Assembly: GCA_002376845.1 (NCBI GenBank)
Contig: DFOS01000008.1
Span: 11,841 to 75,840, forward strand
Source: Bdellovibrionaceae bacterium UBA3535
GTDB lineage: Bacteria > Bdellovibrionota > Bdellovibrionia > Bdellovibrionales > UBA840
Reading direction: 5' to 3'
Length of the DNA stretch: 64,000 nt
Positions 32,730 to 39,958 of the stretch are shown here, in pieces. Within the stretch, counting starts at the first letter, position 1. Every line of letters begins with the position of its first letter. Under the pieces are notes generated by a model. It was not told the origin of the DNA and made no database searches. It worked only from the letters and a program-made list of their open reading frames with translations. A program made the translations under genes and the position numbers.

Positions 32730-33236
32730 GTGTTAGAGCAAAAACAAATAAAAAAACTTTTTTATAAGTTAAATGCAAAGCTCAAAGCAAATAATGAAAA
32801 AGGCGAAATTGGCATTGTAGGCGGAGCCGTGATGTGTCTTGTATACAATGCAAGAGCCTCAACGAAAGATGTAGATGCCATTTTCGAGCCTGCAAAAATA
32901 ATTAGGGACTTGGCTGTTGAAATTGCGAAAGAGGAGGGCTTGCCAGAGGATTGGCTAAATGATGGCGCTAAATCCTTTATACAACCGTACTTTCAGCGGG
33001 AGCAAGTTTTAGATCTTAGTCATTTACGGGTTTGGGCTCCAGACGCTAGATATATGCTCGCAATGAAGTGCATTAGTGCAAGATTTGATACAAGTGATAA
33101 GGATGATGTGATTTTTTTATTGAAAAATCTTGAGCTTAAAAAGGCAGAAGATGTTTATTCAATTATAGAAAGTTATTATCCTAGAAATGAAATCCCAGCA
33201 AAAACCAAATTTTTTATTGAAGAAATATTGGCTTAA
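32730..33236 (+). CDS. DUF6036-like nucleotidyltransferase, probable toxin
   Basis: 168 residues, starting at GTG 32730 directly after the preceding stop, with AGAGGG upstream. It has the nucleotidyltransferase start G-I-V-G-G-A-V-M (Gly31-Gly32) followed by T-K-D-V-D-A-I-F (Asp47, Asp49, metal-binding pair), then Y-M-L-A-M-K and D-K-D-D-V-I-F-L-L, the helix typical of AbiEii/DUF6036 proteins. Known relatives act as toxins that modify tRNA or block growth, held in check by a linked antitoxin. The catalytic residues appear intact. The gene ends convergently with a thioredoxin gene, 4-nt overlap. Confidence 0.7.
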   Translation: MLEQKQIKKLFYKLNAKLKANNEKGEIGIVGGAVMCLVYNARASTKDVDAIFEPAKIIRDLAVEIAKEEGLPEDWLNDGAKSFIQPYFQREQVLDLSHLRVWAPDARYMLAMKCISARFDTSDKDDVIFLLKNLELKKAEDVYSIIESYYPRNEIPAKTKFFIEEILA

Positions 33237-33787
33237 TTTAAAACATCTTCTATCATCTTTTGAATGCGCTCGGACTTCCAGTCCTGCAAGCCTTGCGACT
33301 CAAAAACAATTTCATGGTCTGCGTTTAGTAAAAAATTGGTGGGCAGTCTGCTAACCATTAATTTGTCGGCACTAGCCTTCGAAAAATCATAATAGGTGGG
33401 AAAGGCGATGTTCTTACTTTCCCAGAAACGTTTTACAAAGGGGTAGGCTTCATCGCCGTTGTCATCCAAATTGATGGCAAGGATTTCCAAACCATCGCTG
33501 GAGTATTTTTCATAGAGTTTTTGGAAGTCAGGAAGTTCTATCAAACAGGGGGCGCACCAAGAGGCCCAGAAACTTACCAAAACGGCCTTGCCCTTTACTT
33601 GCTCCAGTTCTTTGGCATGCCCTTTTTTATCGTAAAAAGTAAAGTTGGGTAGGCTGGTGCCCGAGGTGGAGGCGGGATTTACAATCTTAGCCGCTTGGTA
33701 TTGCTCGTGCACATAAAAACAAAGTAGTGAAAAGCAAAATACAAATGCAAAAATGGAAAGAAAAAACTTATGTTTGTGATTCACCAT
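33233..33787 (-). CDS. TlpA/ResA-like thioredoxin, membrane-anchored
   Basis: 184 residues. A signal anchor (about 8-25) places the thioredoxin domain in the periplasm. The redox motif W-C-A-P-C (Cys78/Cys81) sits in V-S-F-W-A-S-W-C-A-P-C, and the cis-Pro loop is R-L-P-T-N. This arrangement is typical of TlpA/ResA proteins that reduce disulfides in cytochrome c maturation or other envelope targets; no cytochrome genes are adjacent, so the client is unknown. It overlaps the toxin gene stop by 4 nt and is divergent from the pilin gene. Confidence 0.9.
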   Translation of the reverse strand: MVNHKHKFFLSIFAFVFCFSLLCFYVHEQYQAAKIVNPASTSGTSLPNFTFYDKKGHAKELEQVKGKAVLVSFWASWCAPCLIELPDFQKLYEKYSSDGLEILAINLDDNGDEAYPFVKRFWESKNIAFPTYYDFSKASADKLMVSRLPTNFLLNADHEIVFESQGLQDWKSERIQKMIEDVLN

Positions 33788-33810
33788 TTTAGAGTGTTAC
33801 AATCTCATAC

Positions 33811-34026
33811 ATGAGTCAATCAAAACAGAGCGGGCAAACCGCTGTGGAATACATTCTACTCTTAACCGTTGCGGTCACCATCGCCTTTATCATCGTCTCA
33901 CAAATGGTTTCACGCAGTGATGGCGATGAGGGTTTTTTAATAAAGGCCTGGCAACAGATGTTAACGACAATGGGTGAAGATTATGCGGATGTTGTCAGTG
34001 AGGATCCGCCGGCTGAGGCGCCTTAA
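33811..34026 (+). CDS. Flp-like class III prepilin
   Basis: 71 residues. A short polar leader ends S-G, then Q-T-A-V-E-Y-I-L-L-L-T-V-A-V-T-I-A-F begins a long hydrophobic helix with Glu at mature position 5. This is the prepilin-peptidase cleavage pattern of Flp/Fap pilins and TadE-type pseudopilins. The acidic C-terminus is about 38 residues. No tad or pil assembly genes are in the window, so it is an orphan pilin or minor pilin assembled by machinery elsewhere. Confidence 0.8.
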   Translation: MSQSKQSGQTAVEYILLLTVAVTIAFIIVSQMVSRSDGDEGFLIKAWQQMLTTMGEDYADVVSEDPPAEAP

Positions 34027-34805
34027 TAAAGCCCTTTAACATATACATATTCGCGCTTTTTTAATTCTTCCAAAATCGCCAACTGCATTTTCTCTCGAAT
34101 TTCCGCGGTAATTTCATGTACAAGGTCCACCCGGTTGGCAGCACTTGGTTTATAGGGAAGATGGATAGGTTCTAAAAACTTGATCTTCCATTTGGCGGGC
34201 AGGGGCAGAATATTCAGCGGCAGAGGCAAGACCGTGCCGCGCAAAAACTTGCTCAGCTTTAACTTCGATAGATTAATATGGGTCTCTTCGGCACCAATAA
34301 TAATGGCGGGAATGATGGGTTTTTGTGTCGTCAGTGCCATGCGAACAAAGCCACGTTTAAATTCTTGCAAGGTATAGCGGTCTTTACTGGGTTTGAAATT
34401 GCCATTCTCTCCCTCGGGGAAGAGTACGGCAATTTCCCCCTGATTTAAGATTTTAAGCCCATTCTCTCGCGTAGCTTCAATAAAACCCATTTTCTTTGCC
34501 GGGATCGCCGTAGTTTGTGTCAGAAACCATAGGTGATGGGTAAGAACCTTGGGGATGCGGCCGCTTTTTTGAAATATTTCATGACCCAAAATGACCGCAT
34601 CAAAGCCGGAAAAACCAGAATGGTTGGGGGTAATGATGGCGCTTCCTCTTCGCGGAATATGCTCAGCACCCTCGACCTCTACCCGTAAATATTTAGTTAG
34701 CAGCTCCACCAACATATTAGGAAGTACTCGGTAAAAGAGTACATTGCTGGGAACACGCGCAAGGTCCTCTAATTGTTCACTGGCTTTATCAAAGAAATTT
34801 AACAT
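34023..34805 (-). CDS. Lysophospholipid/acylglycerol acyltransferase family protein
   Basis: 260 residues with an acyltransferase (PlsC-superfamily) fold. The catalytic motif is P-N-H-S-G-F-S-G-F-D, with six residues between His and Asp instead of the usual four. The other blocks are F-P-E-G-E-N-G-N-F, G-F-V-R-M-A, and P-A-I-I-I-G-A-E-E-T. The spacing and the G-A-E-E block suggest the MGAT/DGAT2-like branch rather than classic PlsC. It should transfer an acyl group to a lipid acceptor at the inner membrane. It converges on the pilin gene with a 4-nt overlap. Confidence 0.82.
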   Translation of the reverse strand: MLNFFDKASEQLEDLARVPSNVLFYRVLPNMLVELLTKYLRVEVEGAEHIPRRGSAIITPNHSGFSGFDAVILGHEIFQKSGRIPKVLTHHLWFLTQTTAIPAKKMGFIEATRENGLKILNQGEIAVLFPEGENGNFKPSKDRYTLQEFKRGFVRMALTTQKPIIPAIIIGAEETHINLSKLKLSKFLRGTVLPLPLNILPLPAKWKIKFLEPIHLPYKPSAANRVDLVHEITAEIREKMQLAILEELKKREYVYVKGLY

Positions 34806-34939
34806 GCAAACGATTCTAAGTAATCTGTAGGCAAATAGCTACGAAATATTTAGAGCTTACGCAATTCTATCCAAAGGTCACGCAAAGAAAAGCGTTGGCA
34901 GAAAATGCTACAAGACGTATTTTGTGGGGAGGAGGACTT

Positions 34940-36445
34940 ATGCGCCAGTTTATATTAGCGATCGATCAAGGCACAACGGGAACTACAGCGGCCATTGTCA
35001 ATGAGCAAGGAGACATTCTTGCAAAAGTAAACCGGGAGTACCCACAGATCTACCCGAAGGCCGGCTGGGTGGAGCATGATTTAAAAGATATCTGGGATTC
35101 CGTTGCTTATACTGTAGACCATGTGATTACCAAGGCGAAAGAACATGGTTTAAAAAGCCGAAGTGAAATCGCCTGCATAGGTATAACCAATCAAAGAGAA
35201 ACTGTAGCGCTATGGGATAAAAAAACCTCGGAGCCCATCCATAATGCCATTGTATGGCAGTGTCGCCGGACGGCGGACTTTTGTAAAAAGCATAAGAAAA
35301 AAGAAAAATGGCTAAGAAAGAAAACAGGTCTAGTTTTAGATCCGTATTTTTCTGCAACAAAAGTTCGTTGGCTGCTGGAGAACGTAAACCATGCCCGTAA
35401 GAAAGCGAAGGCAGGCTTATTGGCCATGGGAACCATGGACACCTATTTACTATGGCGCCTCACAAATGGTGAGGTGCATGCAACGGATGTTACCAATGCC
35501 TCTAGGACTGCGTTGATGAATTTAAAACATTTGCAGTGGGATTCGGAGCTGTTGGACTTTTTTTCTGTGCCGGAGGAGATCTTGCCGGAGATTCGCCCCT
35601 CAAGTGGTGTCTTTGGCTTAACCAACGGACTTAGCTTTCTGCCTGATGGTATTCCCATTGCCGGCATTGCCGGGGACCAACAGTCCGCTCTTTTTGGGCA
35701 AACCTGTTTTAAAAAAGGCGATGCCAAGTGCACATTTGGTACGGGCTCCTTTTTGCTAATGAATACGGGAGATACACTGGTGCAGTCAAAAAGTGGACTG
35801 CTGACCACCGTTGCCTGGCAATTAGATGACAAAAAACCAGTTTATTCCCTGGAAGGTTCGGCCTTTATATGCGGGGCTGCGGTGCAGTGGCTAAGGGATA
35901 ATTTAGGTTTTATTCAAGAAAGCGCACAGGTAGAAGAATTGGCGGCTGCCGTCGAGGATGCGGATGGCGTGGAGTTTGTTCCCAGCTTTACGGGACTTGG
36001 GGCACCTTATTGGCAGCCCGAGGCCAGAGCAATGCTTTGTGGAATGACCCGTGGAACCAACCGTCACCATATTGCTAGGGCTTGTCTAGAAGGGATGGCG
36101 CTACAAAATGTAGATCTATTAAAGGCCATGCAAAAAGATTTGGACAAAAAAATGAATTCTCTAAAAGTAGATGGCGGGGCAGTGGCCAACGATCTTTTGA
36201 TGCAAATTCAATCGGATTTTCTTGGCGCTAAAGTGGTACGTCCCTCACAGATTGAAACTACGGTATTGGGGGCTGCGTTTTTGGCAGGGCTTGCAGTGGG
36301 TGTTTGGTCCTCCACCAAAGACATTGAAAGTGTTTGGAAGCAAGACAAGATCTTTTGTCCGCAATATACCGAGAAAAAAAGAAAGGATCGCTTGCACCGG
36401 TGGCATCGAGCCATCAAGAGTGTTAGTACTTTTGCCAAATCGTAA
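34940..36445 (+). CDS. glpK: Glycerol kinase
   Basis: 501 residues from ATG 34940, behind GGAGGA; the longer frame from 34895 is unlikely. It phosphorylates glycerol to sn-glycerol 3-phosphate. FGGY-kinase motifs: A-I-D-Q-G-T-T-G-T-T (phosphate loop), N-Q-R-E-T, G-T-M-D-T-Y-L-L-W-R-L-T, G-D-Q-Q-S-A-L-F-G-Q, G-T-G-S-F-L-L-M-N-T-G, D-G-G-A-V-A-N-D and G-A-A-F-L-A-G-L-A-V-G. No glpF or glpD is adjacent. marC and a threonine-aldolase gene follow closely and may be co-transcribed. Confidence 0.95.
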   Translation: MRQFILAIDQGTTGTTAAIVNEQGDILAKVNREYPQIYPKAGWVEHDLKDIWDSVAYTVDHVITKAKEHGLKSRSEIACIGITNQRETVALWDKKTSEPIHNAIVWQCRRTADFCKKHKKKEKWLRKKTGLVLDPYFSATKVRWLLENVNHARKKAKAGLLAMGTMDTYLLWRLTNGEVHATDVTNASRTALMNLKHLQWDSELLDFFSVPEEILPEIRPSSGVFGLTNGLSFLPDGIPIAGIAGDQQSALFGQTCFKKGDAKCTFGTGSFLLMNTGDTLVQSKSGLLTTVAWQLDDKKPVYSLEGSAFICGAAVQWLRDNLGFIQESAQVEELAAAVEDADGVEFVPSFTGLGAPYWQPEARAMLCGMTRGTNRHHIARACLEGMALQNVDLLKAMQKDLDKKMNSLKVDGGAVANDLLMQIQSDFLGAKVVRPSQIETTVLGAAFLAGLAVGVWSSTKDIESVWKQDKIFCPQYTEKKRKDRLHRWHRAIKSVSTFAKS

Positions 36446-36454
36446 GAGGTAAAA

Positions 36455-37045
36455 GTGAGTGATTTTATAGCCTGTTTTATCCCCGTTTTTGTGGCCGTGA
36501 ATGTCCTGGGCATCTTGCCGTCCTTTATGGCCATGACCAACGACTTGTCGGTTCACGCGCGGAAAAGAATTACCGCTCAGGCTTGTGCTACAGCCATGGT
36601 GGTCGGGCTTGTTTTTGTTTTTTTGGGTAAAAGTATTTTTAACTTTTTGGGAATTACCATTGCAGATTTTCAAATTGCTGGTGGTGTGCTGTTGTTTTTA
36701 TTTGCTTTGCGCGACTTGAACAAAGGTCATGAGGGGCGACGCGTACTAAGTGATAGTGACGAGGATGTTGGCATTGTACCAATAGGTATGCCCCTTATCG
36801 CGGGTCCCGGAGTCTTAACCACAGTGCTTGTGCTTGAGGGCAAATATGGTTTTCTTCTTACGAGTTTGAACTTATTGATTAATATTGGAATCGTTTATCT
36901 AGTTTTTCTCAACTCACAACATATTTTAAAGTTGATGGGAAAATCTGGTGCCACGGCATTCGGCAAGGTCTTTTCTATCTTTCTAGCGGCCATCGGAATT
37001 AGTTTGATCCGATCGGGCATTTTGGCCTTCGTGGAAAAATTATGA
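36455..37045 (+). CDS. MarC-family integral membrane protein
   Basis: 196 residues starting at GTG 36455 behind AAGAGGT. Six hydrophobic helices fill the protein; V-A-V-N-V-L-G-I-L-P and I-G-M-P-L-I-A-G-P-G-V-L-T-T match the two conserved blocks of MarC/UPF0056 proteins. The function of the family is not settled despite the historic antibiotic-resistance name. The gene lies 9 nt after glpK and overlaps the next gene by 4 nt (ATGA), so it is part of a three-gene operon. Confidence 0.9.
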   Translation: MSDFIACFIPVFVAVNVLGILPSFMAMTNDLSVHARKRITAQACATAMVVGLVFVFLGKSIFNFLGITIADFQIAGGVLLFLFALRDLNKGHEGRRVLSDSDEDVGIVPIGMPLIAGPGVLTTVLVLEGKYGFLLTSLNLLINIGIVYLVFLNSQHILKLMGKSGATAFGKVFSIFLAAIGISLIRSGILAFVEKL

Positions 37046-38103
37046 ATTCCTTAAGAGAAGTGAAAACGCAAATGCACTTTGCCTCAGACAACAATTCTGG
37101 AGCTTTGCCGGAAATCATGCAGGCTATGAATGATTGCAATCGCGGTCATGTTCCTTCTTATGGTGAAGATGAGTTCACAAAACTAGCCAATGCAGAAATG
37201 CAAAAAGCCTTTGGTAAGTGCGACATTTATTATATGTTCAATGGTACTGCCGCCAATGTTGTGGCCTTAAAGTCCTTGCTGCAGCCTTATGAAGCGGTCA
37301 TTTGTAGTGACGTTTCACATTTGCAAAATGATGAGTGTGGGGCACCCGAAGCGAATATTGGCTGTAAGCTGCTTTTATGTGAAACCACCGACGGTAAGCT
37401 CAGTCCCCAAAGCATTGAAGAAAAATTGCTGCGCTTAGGTGATACTCACCATGTGCAAGCAAAAGTGATCTCGATCACTCAGCCCACGGAATATGGCACC
37501 ACATATACATTGGAAGAACTGCAAAAACTTCGAGATTTTGCCAAAGCAAAGAATCTTTATCTTCATATGGATGGCTCGCGTTTGCCAAATGCCACGATTC
37601 ATCTGAATTGTGATTTAAAAGAAGTGGTGGCCGGCTTTGATATTATTTCTTTGGGCGGCACTAAGAATGGTTTGGCAGGGGCTGAAGCCATTTTAAGTTT
37701 CTTACCGGAAAAGAAGGATCACTTACGATATTTACGCAAACAAAGCATGCAGCTAGCAGGCAAGATGCGCTTTGTTTCCTCGCAGTTTTACGCATGGTTA
37801 GTAAATGATTTATGGCAAGATACTGCTCGGCATGTATGTGGTCTTGCGCAAGAGCTTGCCGCAAAGCTTGCGGATCTGCCCGAAGTTGAAATTACACAAA
37901 AAGTTCAGTCCAATGCGGTCTTTGCAAAAATGCCCAGAGAAGTGATCAAAGAAGTTCGTAAAAAATATTTTTTTTACGTTTGGAATGAAAAAACTTGGGA
38001 AGTTCGCTTGATGATCAGCTTTGATACTAAGGCTGAGGATGTGGACGGCTTTGTGCAGGCGGTGAAACAATCTTTGTCAAAGCATGTACCCACTCATCGC
38101 TAG
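37042..38103 (+). CDS. ltaE: Low-specificity threonine aldolase (PLP enzyme)
   Basis: 353 residues. It cleaves L-threonine and allo-threonine to glycine and acetaldehyde. Fold-type I PLP features: F-A-S-D-N-N-S-G-A at the start, N-G-T-A-A-N-V-V-A-L, H-M-D-G-S-R-L-P-N-A (Asp and Arg at the cofactor) and S-L-G-G-T-K-N-G-L with the internal aldimine Lys. It resembles the beta-eliminating lyase group; side activities are possible. The last 77 nt overlap the convergent hemH coding end. Confidence 0.88.
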   Translation: MNSLREVKTQMHFASDNNSGALPEIMQAMNDCNRGHVPSYGEDEFTKLANAEMQKAFGKCDIYYMFNGTAANVVALKSLLQPYEAVICSDVSHLQNDECGAPEANIGCKLLLCETTDGKLSPQSIEEKLLRLGDTHHVQAKVISITQPTEYGTTYTLEELQKLRDFAKAKNLYLHMDGSRLPNATIHLNCDLKEVVAGFDIISLGGTKNGLAGAEAILSFLPEKKDHLRYLRKQSMQLAGKMRFVSSQFYAWLVNDLWQDTARHVCGLAQELAAKLADLPEVEITQKVQSNAVFAKMPREVIKEVRKKYFFYVWNEKTWEVRLMISFDTKAEDVDGFVQAVKQSLSKHVPTHR

Positions 38104-39055
38104 CATTTAGGCAAGGTGCCACAAACAATTCTTTGCCGCCATGTTCTTCAAAAGTCTCTTTTAATCCCATGCTTAGCTCTTCTATGGTTTCAATGCAGTC
38201 GGCTACAAAGGCAGGCGAAAAAACTGCTACAGACTTCACACCCTGCTTAGCTAGCTCTATGACGGTGTCCTCAGTGTAGGGCTTTACCCATTCGGTGGGG
38301 CCAAGGCGAGATTGAAAGCAAATGGTGTAATTTTCTATTCCCATCTTTTTGGCGATGGCTACGGCTGTTTTTTTACATTGGGAGACATAACAATTTTTGT
38401 TTTGTTCACATTCGATAAAGCAGCAGTTTTCTTTGACCATGCAATGGCCTTTGCCTTCACCGCGCATTACATCCTTTTTGGGGAGACCGTGAAAAGAAAA
38501 TAAATAGTGATCAAAGTTTTTATGCGGCAATGAGGTTTCGTATACCTGCTTGGAAGCTTCCAGATAATCTTCATGGAAATAAAAGGCGCCAAGGATCTTG
38601 GTTTGAATATGCGGATAGCTTTGCATGACTTCTTGAAACTTTTTAATTGCAGAGCCAGTGGTTGCCTTGGCAAATTGCGGATACAGTGGTAGAAAGTGAA
38701 TTTCTTCAACACCCTCTTTTGCGAGCTCGGCCACTTTGCTGGCAATGCTTGGCTTACCATAACGCATGCAAAAATCCACACGCCAGCCATCTAGAGCGCT
38801 TTGCAATTTTGCCGTCAAATCCTCTGTGTGTAGCATTAGGGGGGAGCCGCGCTCGGTCCATACTTTCTGGTAATTTTTGGCTGATTCGTATTTACGTCTA
38901 GGCACAATGATAAGATTGACCAAAAACCAGCGAATCGGATAGGGAATGGTGATCACATCCTCATCCATCAAGAATTCTTTTAAATAGCGAGCCAAGGCTT
39001 CCGGCTCCGGAGCATCAGGGGTGCCTAGGTTATTTAGCAAAAGGGCTTTTTTCAT
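38027..39055 (-). CDS. hemH: Ferrochelatase with internal Cys-rich segment
   Basis: 342 residues from ATG 39055 (M-K-K-A-L-L-L-N-N-L-G-T-P). It inserts Fe2+ into protoporphyrin IX in the last haem step. The catalytic F-S-F-H-G (His189) and A-F-V-A-D-C-I-E-T-I-E-E (Glu289) are present. Between His189 and residue 240 lies a segment with six Cys residues (205, 211, 212, 216, 222, 227). A class of bacterial ferrochelatases, described for Myxococcus, holds a [2Fe-2S] cluster in such an internal segment, so this one probably does too. The last 13 residues (S-P-P-A-Q-S-R-P-H-P-Q-P region) are extra and read into the antisense of ltaE. Confidence 0.93.
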   Translation of the reverse strand: MKKALLLNNLGTPDAPEPEALARYLKEFLMDEDVITIPYPIRWFLVNLIIVPRRKYESAKNYQKVWTERGSPLMLHTEDLTAKLQSALDGWRVDFCMRYGKPSIASKVAELAKEGVEEIHFLPLYPQFAKATTGSAIKKFQEVMQSYPHIQTKILGAFYFHEDYLEASKQVYETSLPHKNFDHYLFSFHGLPKKDVMRGEGKGHCMVKENCCFIECEQNKNCYVSQCKKTAVAIAKKMGIENYTICFQSRLGPTEWVKPYTEDTVIELAKQGVKSVAVFSPAFVADCIETIEELSMGLKETFEEHGGKELFVAPCLNASDEWVHALTKIVSPPAQSRPHPQP

Positions 39056-39199
39056 GTATATTGGTACGTATAATTGTCGGGGTTTATTAGCAAAGAAAAA
39101 GGTGCGGCCCACTATATTTTTTACCTGTTACTTCGCCCATGTAACAATATATTACATTGCTCCTTGTGCTATTAGAAGGTGCATTGTAATACAGCATGC
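39056..39199. promoter_or_regulatory. Divergent promoter region with nested inverted repeats
   Basis: The 144-nt gap between hemH and the TIGR02147 gene contains TGTTAC/GTAACA (39126-39131, 39141-39146), TGTAA/TTACA (39140-39144, 39152-39156) and ATTACATTGC/GCATTGTAAT (39151-39160, 39181-39190, 9 of 10). The recurring TGTAA core suggests binding sites for a dimeric regulator, perhaps the adjacent TIGR02147 protein. A terminator-type T-run is absent. Confidence 0.45.
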
Positions 39200-39958
39200 A
39201 TGGATGGTCAGGGGCTATTTCGAGATTTTTTAATGACTTATATGAGCGATTTGCAGCAAAGCAATCCCTCTTATTCAATGCGAGCGTTTGCTAAAAAATG
39301 CTCTGTTCACCCCGCTGTCATCTCGGAGATATTCAGTGGAAAACGCAAGGTGTCCACATCGTATGCAAAAAAAATCTTAGAGAACTTAATGATCGACCCC
39401 ATTAAGCAAGAGCAATTAATTACTTGTTTTGATGATAAGTCTAGTTCCGAAGATATAAAGTTCAAGCAATTACGAGCTGATCAATACTTTGTTGTGGCGG
39501 ACCCGATTTATTATTCACTCCTATCATTATTTGATACTCGCAAGCCTCCCGAACAGCCAGATGAAATAGCGAAGCGTTTAGGCGTCTCGACTTGGAGGGT
39601 GGAGCAGGCCATAGAGAGGCTCATTCGACTAGGATTTATTAAAAAGCATAAAAGTAGCTATAAAAATGTCAGCGAGCCGCTTACAACTACAGAAGATATC
39701 GCCAATTCTTCTTTAAAGAAACGTCACGAAAATAATTTAAGAGCAGCGTTAGAATCACTTTACTCAGATCCAGTTGATGAACGCGATTTTTCTTTTATTA
39801 CTATGGCAATAGATCCTGACAAAATACCTAAAGCAAAAAAAATGATTCGAAAGTTTAAACGAGAACTGGCTAAGGAGCTAGAATCAGGAAATCAAGCAGA
39901 AGTTTATGAATTATCTATACAATTATTTCCTCGCTCAAAAAAAGGAGAGCTAACATGA
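39200..39958 (+). CDS. TIGR02147-family regulator
   Basis: 252 residues from ATG 39200; a GTG at 39179 is an alternative. The N-terminus reads L-F-R-D-F-L-M-T-Y-M-S-D then S-M-R-A-F-A-K-K-C and I-F-S-G-K-R-K-V-S, the HTH-like start of TIGR02147 proteins, which are frequent in Fibrobacter and Bdellovibrio-type genomes. The central part has a winged-helix-like R-L-G-V-S-T-W-R-V-E-Q-A-I-E-R-L and the C-terminal domain ends V-Y-E-L-S-I-Q-L-F-P. The family often sits beside envelope or secreted proteins and is thought to regulate them. Here it overlaps a secreted protein gene by 4 nt (ATGA). Confidence 0.82.
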   Translation: MDGQGLFRDFLMTYMSDLQQSNPSYSMRAFAKKCSVHPAVISEIFSGKRKVSTSYAKKILENLMIDPIKQEQLITCFDDKSSSEDIKFKQLRADQYFVVADPIYYSLLSLFDTRKPPEQPDEIAKRLGVSTWRVEQAIERLIRLGFIKKHKSSYKNVSEPLTTTEDIANSSLKKRHENNLRAALESLYSDPVDERDFSFITMAIDPDKIPKAKKMIRKFKRELAKELESGNQAEVYELSIQLFPRSKKGELT

